DNA of 64,000 nucleotides from Cladorhizidae sp. MBARI D1340-BT2 (lineage: Eukaryota > Porifera > Demospongiae > Poecilosclerida > Cladorhizidae): the NCBI GenBank assembly GCA_028752905.1, contig JAQNBH010000007.1, positions 11,257,419 through 11,321,418 of the forward strand, in the 5' to 3' direction. How positions within the stretch are numbered: the first letter of the stretch is position 1; every line of letters starts with the position of its first letter. Position numbers and translations under genes: made by a program. Below, in pieces: positions 23,031-34,964 of the stretch. Under the pieces are notes generated by a model. The model ran no database searches. It saw nothing but the letters and a program-made list of their open reading frames with translations, and was not told the origin of the DNA.

Positions 23031-24039
23031 TGTGAGTGTAATGTGGTGACTGTTGACAGTACTGCTGCTTACTGCTGCACTTAGTACTAGCAGAAAGCAC
23101 TATATTTCATTTTAGACAGGAATAAGATACATTTTAGAAGCTTCTTCTAAAGAACTTTGTTGTGAGAGAATTGTTCGTGAGCGAAATGGCTGTTAAATTT
23201 GGATTAGTAAAACTTTCATGAAGCAGAAGACCAGTGTAGTAGCTCACTTGCATGTAGCTACCTTCCACCACTTCAATTTATTATACTGAATTTACTACAG
23301 AAGGAAGCACATTCAGCTGATCAGGGTCAAGATGTTGAATTCCATGTACTCTAATGGGCGTAAATAATCATATTCTGGCTGTAGCTAAAGGATCTTTTTT
23401 TACACATTTTCCCTGAAGTATTAAATGCCAGGCTGAGCACAGTTCATGGCATAGGCTGTGTACTGCATGGAGGTTGGTTGAACTGGTGAATCACTGCAAG
23501 AGTATTTTGATAATGAAAAGATAATCACAGCATGAAGATGATATAATAGTTTGGAGGGACAAAGTATTCTCCAAGACTAATGGCAGCTACTGTCAGCTAC
23601 TGTCAGCATGCATTTTTATGGGGTTCTACTAATCTAAGTTCAGTATCCACCTAATGTGTTAGTGTTGAGTGTGTTGTGCAGTACTACTGCACTAGTACAT
23701 ACTTCATTTTGGACAGGACTAGAAAAATAATTACCTATTATGCTCATTATGTATTATTACACTCAGGCCTACTTCGAAATGGAAATTACCTCTAAACTAT
23801 TGCTTTCACATGTTATTTGTTGTTCTAGTTCACTGGAAGCCTTCAAATTCAGTACTACACCTCTATACGTCATAATCAATCATTAGAAATCATTATATTT
23901 ACTAGGTGCAAAATGCTCTACTTAGTCTGGCTTTGCCAAAGCAAGTGAATCTTAAATATATTTTATTATTTGGTGAATGATAAACGTGGACGAGGGTATA
24001 ACAATTATTAATGAGTCAGTAATGAGAGGTTCTTAAATT
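23031..24039. other. No gene recognised; one internal direct repeat
   Basis: AT-rich. A GTACTACTGCACTAGTAC / TTCATTTTGGACAGGA segment at about 23,680-23,720 resembles one at about 23,060-23,125, hinting at a small dispersed repeat. No coding signal is seen. Confidence 0.35.
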
Positions 24040-24192
24040 GTAAGCGGAAGAAATAGAAATTGCTTCATGCAAGCTTGGGAATTGTGGGAGAACTTGTGCT
24101 GACATGAGAAAACAACCACTCTGAGTCTGTGATATTTGGTAGTTGATTCACATATGGACTGTCCAGCCAGTACGAGCTGAAAGGGTTTCTTT
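24040..24192 (-). pseudogene. Isolated diverged terminal-exon copy of the secreted-protein family
   Basis: On the minus strand this reads YWLDSPYVNQLPNIT, then EWLFSHVSTSSPTIPKLA and a stop. It aligns with the last third of exon 3 of the gene at 49,026-49,911 (SWLESQEVGPLPEIT...EWLSSHVNKSSPAIAKLT, stop). The frame is open but no upstream exon is present, and the segment is folded onto an inverted partial copy at 24,210-24,246. It is the most diverged family member in the window. Confidence 0.65.
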
Positions 24193-24246
24193 TTTACTCC
24201 AAGTCCTGTCTGGACAATCCATATGTGAATCAACTGCCAAATATCA
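24130..24246. repeat. 37-bp inverted repeat (hairpin) formed by exon-3 sequence
   Basis: Arms 24,130-24,166 and 24,210-24,246 are complementary at 35 of 37 positions around a 43-bp loop. The left arm belongs to the exon-3 remnant of the secreted family, so the right arm is an inverted partial duplicate of it. Confidence 0.9.
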
Positions 24247-24416
24247 CAGTATAGTTATCGGTTGTAAAAAAAATCCTGCATTTCACATCCTTACTCAAAG
24301 AAGATTTTTTTGCGGTTTCAATAATTCAATTATGATAATACCTGGATGAATGTATAACATCGAGTTTGACATACTAATGAGTGATGCACTACTGAAGTGT
24401 TCATGAATTGTTAGAG

Positions 24417-26305
24417 CATTGGTTCCCAACCTGGGGGTAATAAGCTAATATCTTGGGGGTAATGTAGCAATGCTGACTGATGGATTTTTTGTTTTGTACG
24501 TGACTTACAAACTGTTAGGTTCTCATTAATTTTTCCACAGAAAAGTTGTTGGCAAACAAGAAACAAACTTATTCAGATGCTGTTCTTACTCATGGATTTG
24601 TCAATTTGCCCTCAAAGGGTGAAGACTGACCAGTGTGTTATCTGCAGCAAGGTTCTGATCAATGAAAGCCTGGAGCCAACAAAACTTGCAAACTATCTGC
24701 TGAAATGTCATCCTGACCTCCATGACAAAGATCTAGCCTACAGTGAACACAGGGCGAAAGCAGTTGAAGGGTATTCAATTAGGAAAGACTGGGACTACAG
24801 CAAAAAGTCTTCTTGACATTCTTGAAGCTTCCTATGAGATTACCTGCAAGATTGCACAGCAGCAGAAGTGGCACATGATTGCCGAAAATCTAATAATGCC
24901 ATGTGCATGAGTGATGGATGCCAAAACATGTGGTGAAGAGTGCTAAGTAGCTCAGTTCTCTATCAGCACAATACGACGTAGGATTGATGAGATGGCTCTG
25001 GATATACTGGCACAAGTAGCAGAAGAATCCATACGACAAATTCTCTCTGAAATTTGACAAGTCTATGGATGTCAGCAGCTGCGCTATTTTACTGAGATTT
25101 ATTGTTATATTCACTGCTCGGATCTGAATGAAGAGTTTTTCCTATGTGTAGGTCTTGCTATGATGATTAAAGGAGAGGATGTGTTCAGCATAGTCAGTGG
25201 CTTCCTTGAGAAAAATGGACTGGCTTGGAACAGTGTTCAACAGGTTTCTGTTGATAATGCACCCGCTATGGTGGGTGGTAATCGTGGGTTCAGAGGCTTT
25301 GTTGAAAGGGAAAATGCAGATATCACTGTTGACCATTGTAGCATTCACCGATATACACTTGCATCTAAGATGCTTCCAGATGCCTTGAAAGTGGTATTTG
25401 GCCAACTTGTCAATGTTGTTAACTTCATAAATGCCAGAGACTTCAACAGCTGTGTGTTTAAAGAATTGTACAAAGAGATGAGTGAGAAGTATGAAGTGCT
25501 GCTGTACCATACCAAAGTAAGGAGGCTGTCTCGAGGCAAGGTTGTGAATTGCATGGTGAGCCAGTGCAACTATTTTTGCAGCAAAAAGGATCAGACTAGG
25601 TACACCACTTTTCTGACCATGAATGGCTTTTCTGTCTGTGCTATTTGGGCTACATCTTCAAATGCACCTAACAGAGGAAACTTGGCATGGCACTCCAAGG
25701 AAGCAATCATCTTGACACAAAACAAGACATTTTTGCATTTATCGGAAAGCTAAAGTTGTGGAGCGAGAGTTGCAAAGGCCACAGTTACCTACACTTAACA
25801 AATTTGTTGATGAGAGCTAGGATGGTCAAGATGACTTAGAAATTTTGAAAGCAGACATCCAGGCCTATTGGACGAATTGGTCATAAAGATGGAGGAATAC
25901 TTCCCCGATCTGGACACCTCTTACCTTCAGTGTTGCCAGCAGCCTTTTGTGCTTTTGTGGCCGATGAGGATCAGATCGATGAAGATGACTTTCCAACAAA
26001 AGAGGAATGGATAACTCTGAAAGTGAATGAGGCTCGGAAGGTGGAATTCCAGAAAAAGGGCCTGGATACATTCTGGATAGCCCGGCTAAATGATACATCA
26101 ACCTTGACGAGACGGGCTCTAAATATCCTGACTTCCATTACGACCACGTACCAATGTGACCAAAGCTTTCCCATCATCATGGGAATGAAAACCATGAAAC
26201 AGAACTGGTTGGATGTGTCAAATGATGCAATAATTGCTCTCCGTTCTACAAAATTGTGCATTCCATACTTGGCTAACAAAATTCAAGCACAATCATCCCA
26301 TTGAT
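24417..26305 (+). pseudogene. hAT transposase remnant (ZBED5/SCAND3-like, Buster/Charlie lineage)
   Basis: A 5' terminus of the type CATTGGTTCCCAACCTGGGG at 24,417 resembles hAT-Charlie/Buster inverted repeats. No matching 3' terminus is seen before 26,450, so the 3' end is lost. Coding blocks lie in changing frames. Frame 1 at 24,577-24,813 has QCVICSKVLINESLEPTKL, a BED-like finger. Then RRRIDEMALDILAQVAEES and KFDKSMDVSSCAILLRF (24,970-25,100) are the first acidic core block. Frame 2 at 25,160-25,560 has NGLAWNSVQQVSVDNAPAM and VDHCSIHRYTLASKM, then NFINARDFNS and VRRLSRGKV. Frame 1 at 26,040-26,304 has FWIARLNDTSTLTRRALNIL and NWLDVSNDAIIALRST, the C-terminal dimerisation region. Several stops and shifts make it non-functional. 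The family assignment rests on this conserved order of motifs. Confidence 0.87.
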
Positions 26306-26448
26306 TTGATTTGTCTTGCAACTAACTTACTAACACACTTATATAAATAGAAATTATTAAAATAAGTTATTTTTTATTACAGAGGTATGGGTATTGTAAC
26401 AGGGAGGATTTACCAATTTGGAAAATGGTTTAGTTAGAGGAAGATCCT

Positions 26449-27345
26449 TTATGTTAGCTTGGCAGTTGCAGGAGAGTTTTCATTGACATGAGAAGTGAGC
26501 CACTCCAAGTTTGTAATTTCTGGCAGTGGTCCCAAATCTTGACTTTCCAGCCAGGACCTGATGAGGATATTAAGGGAGTTCAGCTCTTGTAAGATTGTCT
26601 TGGAGATATAGCTGATAAGATTACAATTTTCTTGAAAATATCTTATATTAAGTTGAGGGACAGTGAAACAGTTACTAGAGTTTGTCTCTTCTGTTGCTGG
26701 AATTGTACAGTTACAGTAGGTGGGTGACAGCTGTAGAAATTACAGTGATGTGCAAGTGAAATCATGTTTATACACAACCAGATCAGATGGCTTTAATTTG
26801 TGTTTCTTACCACTTTGTAGAGGTCAGGTAGAGTCCCAGAGAGCACATCATAAAGATCCTGCATGTCCTCACTGTAGCTCTCTATCTGGCTCTGCTGGAT
26901 TAGCCTCAGATAAGCGTCCATTTTTCCAATGGAGTTGACTACACCTTGAATCCCTCGCACAAGGTTGATAGTAGGATGTTTAGCAATATTGAGTACGCTG
27001 AGAATAACTGGTGGACATATTGTTGGCACATGAGCCTAACTCTGCCAAAGATAATAAATATAATGGTTAATATAGCTACTGCAACTGCAATAGTCTTCGT
27101 GTGCCCTTTGAACTTTTACCTACCCACAAGACTCGGTCATTCTGTTCCCTCACAATGAGAGACCGTCCCTTCTGGAATGAAGCTATAGTTGTAGCTTCCT
27201 GTAATCTGGAGGGGAGTAAGCAGTCGTAGGGCGCATACTGAAAGCTCGGGGGAGCTCTTGTTTCTGCAGCAGTGCATGCTTTGGTTGCTGAATAGACTGA
27301 AGAAAGTATGATTGACAGGGTGAAGGAAAAGTTGAATTGATTCAT
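26449..27345 (-). CDS. Secreted six-cysteine-core family protein, copy A (three exons, shifted acceptor needed)
   Basis: Exons on the minus strand are 27,345-27,124 (74 codons), 27,035-26,811 (75 codons) and 26,730-26,449 (93 codons plus TAA). Donors are GTAGGT and GTAAGA, and both introns are phase 0. The acceptor used by the other copies (exon start 27,041) would give AGT TAG, an immediate stop. The TAG itself ends in AG, however, so splicing six bases further on restores an open frame beginning AHVPTICPP. The product has a signal peptide (MNQFNFSFTLSIILSSVYSA), the cysteines DCLL, ICPP, CNC, NCF and NCN, and one extra Cys near residue 24. Exon 3 carries one extra codon relative to copy C. 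A TATATAAAG box sits about 70 bp upstream. The function is not recognised; the predicted protein is mostly helical, acidic and secreted. Whether it is expressed depends on the shifted acceptor. Confidence 0.6.
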
Positions 27346-27412
27346 GATTGATGTGATGCTTCTAACTATGACCTGGTAGTAGTGCAGTTTTTTAAACCTT
27401 GATGTTGCTTAT

Positions 27413-27421
27413 CTTTATATA
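27413..27421 (-). promoter_or_regulatory. TATA box of copy A
   Basis: TATATAAAG on the minus strand, 68-76 bp upstream of the ATG. The same box with the same surroundings (CTAGGTATATAAAG) precedes copies B, C and D, so the core promoter is duplicated with the gene. Confidence 0.6.
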
Positions 27422-29013
27422 CCTAGTAATGAGCCTCATAAATGGTTGTTGGTAATTGGTAAACTCAAGAAATATTGTTACTTGGCCTCTAACATTCCCT
27501 GCTGACCTTGTTGCCATGGCAAGGAAATAACAAAATTCTATGTTTTACCAACTCTACTATAAGCTAGCAAATAACCATCAAGTTGGCATTGAAAGTGCTT
27601 AGTGCGAGTTATTTTAAATTTATTATTATTATTTTTTTAAATTTATCTGGCTAAGCTAGATTTAACTCATTTAACTTATTTACATCCAATGTGGGGAAGC
27701 ATAGATATATAAGTTGTCTTCCTAGACTGCAAATGCATGGTCGAAAGATATCAGCAGTTTCCCTGTTTCTCTGCTTTTCATTAGCTTTTTACTAAGTTTA
27801 AATAATAACAGTCAGCTGCTTGTGTACAAGCAACATTTTTTACACAAGCCATAACTGATATATTAAGCAAACTTCACTAAAAAAAGTTACAGAACACATG
27901 TAAAATTAACCACACAAGAAAGTCAACAGTATCATCAAAACCTCCTCACTTTTCCTCATCAAGCTGTACATCCTTCCTCACATCCCTCCACATCTCTCAC
28001 TCCTCTCTCTTTCTCTCTCACTCTCTTTTTCACTTACTCACTTTCTCATCTCCATTGAATGAAAGAAGACAGGAAAGAATTTGTGATGTAAACTCTGATC
28101 TACAAATACTGCAAGGTAACTGCAATTTAGCCTATGCATAAATTCCATAAAGTCATCTCATGATCGGAATTTTATAATGCTTTCTCGTAAGATACATAGC
28201 ATACTTATGCCTGACCAAACTTATTCATAATAATTGAGTCTGCATTAATAGATGTTCATGACTACACATACATAAATAATTTTACAATACACCCACAACA
28301 GGCTTGCAAGGATTGTTCTCATTATACACTTCAAAAAAGTTGCACTTTTCATAATGTTCAAGAAAGAAATGCAGAAAGAAAGAAAACAAGGGAGAAAGGA
28401 AGAAAGAAAGAATTAGTTATTTATTTATGTACTTATTATTAGGAAAGAAAGTAAGGAGAAAAGAAGGAAAGTGAGACAGAAGGAAAGAAAGCAAGAAGAA
28501 ATAAAGAAAGAAATCCATCATCATTTGGTTAATTACATAAGTGCTGGTTTAAAAAGTTTTCGTAATGAATGCGAAATACCAACTCACATCCCTACCTACC
28601 TGGAAGCACTGAGATACCTTGTGATCACACACAGAAAGAGCACTGATTATAATAGCTACTGCATTGCTGATTGTCTTACATCCTCCAAGGTCAATCCTAT
28701 AGCATCATAGTGGTGAATGGGGGGTTATCTTGTTTTTTGAATCCATATTCTGAGACGATAGCTATGTTTTTTGTTTTGGTTCCCAGTACTGCCTGTCATC
28801 ATCAATAATGGGTACCATTGTAAAAAAAGATATGCTTCCATCTTTACTCAAAGATCTATTGTTTCTATGATAATAATTATTTTGAAAGTGATAATACCTG
28901 GATGACTGTATAATAGTGAGTTTGTCTACAAATAAAAGATACGCTGTTGAAAAGATGATTGTTCAATCAATGAATTGTTTTTTTCCAGTGAGAGGAAGAA
29001 ATTAGAAATTCCT
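27422..29013. repeat. Duplicated upstream block of copy A, with CT and GAAA repeats
   Basis: No separate gene is seen. The block holds AACATTCCCTCCTGACCTTG-type sequence, TAACAGTCAGCTG, a CT-rich tract (about 27,985-28,050) and an AAGAAAG tract (28,362-28,510). It recurs upstream of copies B, C and D with indels. The 79-codon frame at 28,471-28,710 runs out of the AAGAAAG tract and is not conserved in the other copies. Confidence 0.6.
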
Positions 29014-29851
29014 TCATGTTAGCTTGGCAATTGCAGGAGAGCTTTTATTGACATGAGAAGAGAGCCACTCCAAGTTTGTGATTACTGGCAGTGGACCCAC
29101 CTCTTGACTTTCCAGCCAGGACATGTTGAGGATATGTAGGAAGTTCAGCTCGTGGAACATTGTCTTGGAGACATAGCTACAATTTTCTTGAAAATATCTG
29201 ATACTAAGTTGAGGGACAGTGAAACAGTTGCTTGGGTTTGTCTCTTCTGCTGCTGGAATTGTGCAGATACAGTAGTTGGGTGACAGCTGTAGAAATTACA
29301 GTGATGTGCAAGTGAAATTATGTACACAACCAGATCAGATGGCTCTAATTTGTGTTTCTTACCACTTTGTAGAGGTCAAGTAGAGTCCCAGAGAGCACAT
29401 CATAAAGAGCCTGCATGTCCTCACTGTAGCTCTCTATCTGGCTCTGCTGGATTAGCCTCAGATAAGTGCCGATGGAGTTGGCTACACCTTGAACCCCTCT
29501 CACAAGGTTGATAGTAGGATGTTCAGCAATATTGAGTATGCTGAGAATAGCTGGTGGATATATTGTTGGCACTTGAGCCAAACTCTGCCAAAGATATAAT
29601 TACTGCAGCTGCAATAGTCTTCGTGTGCCCTTTTGAACTTTTACCTACCCGCAAGATTCGGTCATTCAGTTCCCTCACTATGAGAGACCGTCCCTTCTGG
29701 AATGAAGCTATAGCTGTGGATTCCTGCAATCTGGAGGTAAGTAAGCAGTCGTAGGGCACATTGGCTACATCTTGGTAGCTGTTGTTTCTGCAGCAGTGTT
29801 GCTGAATAGATGAAAAAGTATCAGCGCCAAGGAAAAGTGTAATTGATTCAT
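29014..29851 (-). pseudogene. Secreted-protein family, copy B (frameshifted exon 1)
   Basis: Exon 3 (29,286-29,014) and exon 2 (29,584-29,363) are open and keep the phase-0 splice sites. Exon 1 (29,851-29,649) is 203 bp rather than 222 bp. After MNQLHFSLALILFHLFS the frame meets TAG within the linker, and the conserved VPYDCLLTS continues in another frame. Exon 2 has lost three codons and the conserved cysteine (TIYPP instead of TICPP), and exon 3 has lost three codons around the last cysteine. It is a recent pseudogene, since most of the sequence still matches copy C closely. Confidence 0.75.
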
Positions 29852-31740
29852 GATTGTGTGGTGCTGCAAACTGTAATCTGGTGGTAGTGCAGTTTTTAAA
29901 ATCTTGAAGTTGCTTATATTTTTGTTTCTTTATATACCTAATAATGTGCTTAAAAATGTAGTTTGATGTTGCAATATCATCTAAATTGTTACTTGGCCTC
30001 TAACATTCCCTCCTGACTTATTTCCATGGCTGCATATATTAAAGGAAATAACAAAAACTTCTATGTTTTATCAACTGTACTATTAGCTAGCAAGTAACCA
30101 TCAGGTTGTGATTAGTGCGAGTTTGTTTTTAACTTTTTATCAATATTTTTTTTAAATTTATCTGGCTAAGCTAGATTTAACTCCTTTACATCCAACGTGG
30201 GAATGCATAGATTTATAAGCAGGAATTACTGCTTCTGTAGAAACTAGCCAATCTCCTGACTGCAATTGCATGGTCAGAGAACGATATCAGCAGTCTCCCT
30301 GTTTTCTCACTCCTCTTCATTAGGTTTTCATTAAGTTTGATGTAATAACAGTCAGCTGGTTGTGTACAACTGCAACTTTTTTTTACACAAGCCACAAAAG
30401 CAATCATCACTAAAAACAGAAAATCAGACTACATTACACATGAAAAATTCACCACCTTTAACGAAAGTCAAAAGTATCCTATTTCTAACACCAGCTCACT
30501 TTTATCATCAATACCACCTCACTTCTCCTCATCAAGCTGTACATCCTTCCTCACATCCCTCCACATCTCTTTCTCATCCTTTTCTCTCACTCTCTTTCTC
30601 TCTCACTCTCTTTCTTTCTCACACACTTTCTCATCTTCATTGAATGAAAGAAGCCAGGAAAGAGTTTGTGATGTAAACTCTGATCTACAAATACTATGTG
30701 AGGTCACTGAATAGTAGCTATGCACAAATTCTATAAAGTTGTCTCTGATGGGAATTTTATAAATACCATCTGGTAAAAAGCATAAAGCATAGAATACTTA
30801 TGCCTGACCAAACATGTTCATAATAATTGAGTCTACATTCATAATTTACATGGATGAATAATCATACAATAAATTCACAACAGACTGCAAGGCTTGTTCT
30901 CATTATATACAAATGGCACTTTAAAAAAAGTTGCACTTTTCATAGTGTACAAGAAAGAAATGCAGAAAGAAAGAAAACAAGGAAGAAAGAAGGAATTAGT
31001 TATTTAGTTGTATTAATTTGTCAATTTATTAGTTATTGTAGATGTATTCTAGTTATATATGTAATAGTAATTAGCTGTAAATATGTTTTTTAATTGGTTG
31101 GTTATTATTTTTGTATTTGTTGTTGTTTTTGTTGAGATGTTTCATAATAAAAATAAAGAAATATAGTAAGAGAGAAAAATGAGAGAAAGAAAGAAAGAGA
31201 GAGAAAAAGAAGGAAAGGAAGAAAGTAAGAAGAAGTAAGACAGAAGGAAAGAAAGCAAGAAGAAAGAAAGAAAGAAAGTATAATTATAAGAAGGAAAGAA
31301 TGAAGATAGAAATGCATCATCAGTCGGTTAATTACATAAGTGCTGGTTGAAAAAGTTTGCACACTTCTTATTGAATAATCTCACATCCTTCCTAATACCT
31401 GGGAGCATTGAGATACCTTGTGATCACACAGAAAGAGCGCTGACTGTTTATAATATACCCAAGCCACTGCATTGCTAATTGTTTTTCATGCTCTAAGATC
31501 AATCTATATCCATGTTCTGTACAAAGAGACAAGACTATTGTTTTTGTTTTGGTTCACAGTGCCATTAATTATGTCATCAACAATATAGGGTACCAGTTGT
31601 AAAAAACTTATAATCCCATCTTTACTCAAATATATTTTTTTAATTATGATAATACCTGGTTGAATGAGTTTGACATACTAATAAGATATACACTGTTTGA
31701 AAAGATGACCGTCTGAATTTTTTTTCCAGTGTGAGGAAGA
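29852..31740. repeat. Duplicated upstream block of copy B
   Basis: Repeats the organisation of 27,346-29,013. It has a TATATAAAG box at about 29,932-29,940, a CT-rich tract at 30,575-30,625, and AAGAAAG tracts at 30,950-30,990 and 31,170-31,310. A TTGTTTTTGTTGAGATG stretch lies near 31,120. No gene is seen. Confidence 0.6.
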
Positions 31741-32330
31741 AATAGAAATTCCTTCATGTTAGATTGGCAATTGCATGAGAGCTTTAATTAACACGAGAAG
31801 AGAGCTACTGTGATTTCTGGTAATGGACCCACCTCTTGAACTTTCTGGGCAAGGAGAGAGCATGAAGCCCTCACACATATTTGATAGTCAGATGTTCAGC
31901 AGCATTCAGTACACCTCGCATAGCATGTGGACATATTGTTGGCATGTGAAACAGATATTGTCAAAAATAATAATTATATAGTAGTTATTATATTGCAGCT
32001 GCACTAGTCTTAGATGTGCACTGTGAACTTTTACCTACCCACCAACTCAGCTCACCAACAATGAGAGACCGTTCTTTCTGGAAAAAGCTATAGTTCTGGT
32101 TTTTTAAAACCTAGAGGTGATTGAGCAGTCTTAGGATGCCTTTGACATGCTCAAAAAGCTGTGTGTTTTTTGCAGAAGTTGATGATGTGAGTGCTGAATG
32201 GACTAAATAAAGCATCACTAACAGACAACTGACAGCATGAAGGCCAAATTGAATTGATTGATGTTTAATGTTGTGCCGCAAACTAGAATGATTTGATGTG
32301 GTGTGCCTCATCCTGCTCCTTTCCACCTGA
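31741..32330 (-). pseudogene. Secreted-protein family, copy E (internally deleted)
   Basis: The end of exon 3 (GTTAGATTGGCAATTGCATG region) is joined to the start of exon 2 (MPTICPH...NAAEHLTI, then a stop), so the 3' part of exon 2, intron 2 and the start of exon 3 are deleted. The exon 1 region is present at about 32,040-32,250, but the initiator ATG of the other copies is deleted and the coding frame is broken. It is older than copies A-D. Confidence 0.65.
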
Positions 32331-32949
32331 TGTTTCTACCACTTGCTTCTTACAACTTGAATACCAACTACAAGGAAGCAAATTAATTGTTTTGTTGAGT
32401 AATATTAGAAAAATATTTGCGCTGACTACCCTGTTCGTAATCAATGGTTCAAACTTAATATTCAGTTAACCATGAAGATATAGTAGAGTTAGTCTAATTA
32501 TATTATATTAATCATTATTATTGTTGTTGTTGTTTTATTGTTCTTCTTCTTATTGTTGTTGTTGTTATTATTATTGGGATAAGGTTTAGCCTTCTTTCTT
32601 TTTGTAGAAGTTTTAGATTTATGAAGTGGAAATTCCTACTTATGTCTCTATGGTAGAAGCTAGCTGCTGTGGACTCTATATGACTAGAGTAGTTTACTTG
32701 CTTTTTGGGAATTGTAAGGTCTACAACAATATTATTAGCTTCAATGCTCTTTGTTAGTATTTGGCTAAGTTTGATGTAATAGTCGACTGCTTGTGTAAAT
32801 CTGCAATATTCTTCTTTTACACCTAATCGTTAAGATTATGATGTAAAGAATGGTACAAAATAAGTATAGTCCATACAACAACCTTTAGGATACCAAAACA
32901 GAGCTGTTTTTAAATTTACTACCTTTTCAGGCAAAGGGTGATAAAAGTG
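32331..32949. other. No gene recognised
   Basis: AT-rich; a (TTG)n/(TTC)n/(TTA)n mixture lies at 32,515-32,575. The later half is duplicated at 52,430-52,620. Confidence 0.45.
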
Positions 32950-33560
32950 TTATAAAATCTTGTGCTTCCGACTTTAGAGCTCCATAAATTCTGCCCACTT
33001 TGCTCTGTGAACTTGATATTAGCTTAAAATATAGCTCTGTCTGTGTGCTCCCTTTTGATACTAAACACTTTTGCATTAGCATTCTCAAGTTACAGGCAAC
33101 AAAGTTGATGTCCTCAAAACCTGATTCTCTGCAGTTCCAGCTCCCAATTGGAAGTGCTATATAAACAGTTGAAATTTGTACCAGTGGCTAGAGGAAGCTC
33201 TACTCTTACAAATCGTCATTAGGCACTAAAACATTAAATACATAGTCAAGCACGCAGGTGGATGCTTCCTATAGCTACTGGTACTAATTTCAACTGTGTC
33301 GTACTTTCCAATTAGAAGCTGGAGACCCACAGAGAATTTGGGCACAGACGTTTTGAGGTCACCAAATTTTGACTGCCTGTAGCTTGGAAATGGTAATACT
33401 TATGCAATAATGTTTAGTATCAAAAGTGAGCAAACAGAGAGAGCTATCTTTTGAGCTATATATCATGTTCATATACTGAAGTATGCAGAATCGATGGAAC
33501 TCTATAAAGTAGGAAACACAAGTTTTTATAACATTTTCTAAAATGATATTGTCCCCCCCC
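32950..33560. repeat. Inverted-repeat element of the AGAGCTCC family (block 1)
   Basis: The left arm (about 32,960-33,215) and right arm (about 33,255-33,550) are reverse complements with moderate divergence. The left arm carries TTTAGAGCTCCATAAATTCTG, and the right arm carries its complement near 33,490-33,510. The centre includes GGCACTAAAACATTAAATAC. This is a MITE-like foldback without coding capacity. The duplicate at 52,620-53,180 has a shortened centre. Confidence 0.75.
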
Positions 33561-34529
33561 CCCTTCAACTATAAATCTATATTGATTTTTAACAAAACTT
33601 CACTTTGACTACAACAGTGACAGGATTGCACTGGAAAACCTCAAACTATTGCTTAAATAAATCCTTGGTATATAGTAAGTGGGTAAAGAAAATCATTTGG
33701 CTTTTTGAATACTCTTTGGTATTGTATAATACAAATTCGTATATTGTTAGGCATTTTTAGCATCACCATATTGACATTAATTCTTATCAGCTTTCAGTTC
33801 CTGCTTTTGAAGTTGTTTAATTGTTTACACTGCATGTTATTAAAAGCTAGAAACTGTCAAAGTTTTTACAGCAGTATATATATATAGCTATGTGTACATT
33901 CATTTTTATTAGCACACTTTAAATATAGGAAAGGTAGCTAAGTGTTTTGTTAAACTAGGGTTTCTGGCACTTAATTAGTTGGCTTCATTTACACATTGAC
34001 TTGCTTAAGCATTTATATGGAAAAAGTGATGCTCTACTACAAAGTATAATAATTATTTCCCCAGTAATATAGAACTACTGGAATTTGGGACTATTTCACT
34101 ATTAAATATTATTCTGGATGAAGTTACAATGAAAAGAAATATTGATGAGAATGAATAATTAGAATAGCAAAGTATTATGATGGTGAAGAAGTAAATGGTA
34201 TGGGGGAAACAATGCCAGAGCCTGAGGCTGCCATGGAGCATTATACATACGTATGTAAATATATATACGCAATTTCCCAGCAGGTTGTAGAAGCAGAGTT
34301 GAAGAGGAACTGCAGAAGGCCAAGAACTGTTTGTGACAGAAATGGTTATGGAACCTCTTCGGTGCAGTTGTAGCTTAACTTATAGGCACACTATAAAGCA
34401 ACTAATACAAGAGTCCTTTCAAACTCCTCTATCTTCAGCCTTAGCCTGAAGGAACAATACCATTTGGAATATGTTCAAGTAAATTAGATAACTAGTACTA
34501 TGAAATTTATTGTGACATGTGAAACAGAT
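33561..34529. other. No gene recognised; duplicated in block 2
   Basis: AT-rich. It matches 53,190-54,125 with small indels. Minus-strand hydrophobic frames are not conserved between the two copies. Confidence 0.5.
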
Positions 34530-34876
34530 ATTGTCAGAAAATTATATAGTAGCTAGTTATTATATTGCAGCTGCAATAGTCTTAGATGTGCACTGTGAAC
34601 TTTTACCTACCCGCCAACTCAGCTCACCAACAATGAGATACTGTTATTTCTGCTATAGTTCTGGGTATTTTTAACCTAGAGGTGATTGAGCAGTCTTAGG
34701 ATGCCTTTGACATGCTCATGCATTTTTTTGCAGCAGTTGATGATGTGAGTGCTGAATGGACTAAATAAAGCATCACTAACAGATAACTGACAGCCAAATT
34801 GAATTGATTGATGTTTAATGTTGTGCCGCAAACTAGAATGATTTGATGTGGTGTGCCTCATCCTGCTCCTTTCCAC
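34530..34876 (-). pseudogene. Secreted-protein family, copy F (exon 1 region only)
   Basis: Closely resembles copy E from the intron 1 region (GTGAAACAGATATTGTCAG) through exon 1 and its 5' flank, and it shares the loss of the initiator ATG. Further deletions remove part of the signal-peptide region. Exons 2 and 3 are absent. Confidence 0.6.
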
Positions 34877-34964
34877 CTGATGTTTCTACTACTTGCTTCT
34901 TACAACTTGAATACCAACTAGCTACCAGGAAGCAAATTTATTGTTTTGTTGAGTAATAGTAGAA

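Noticed and set aside
30362..30643. Forward frame with Ser/Leu-rich tail
   Set aside because: It overlaps the CT-rich tract of a duplicated upstream block and is not kept in the other copies.
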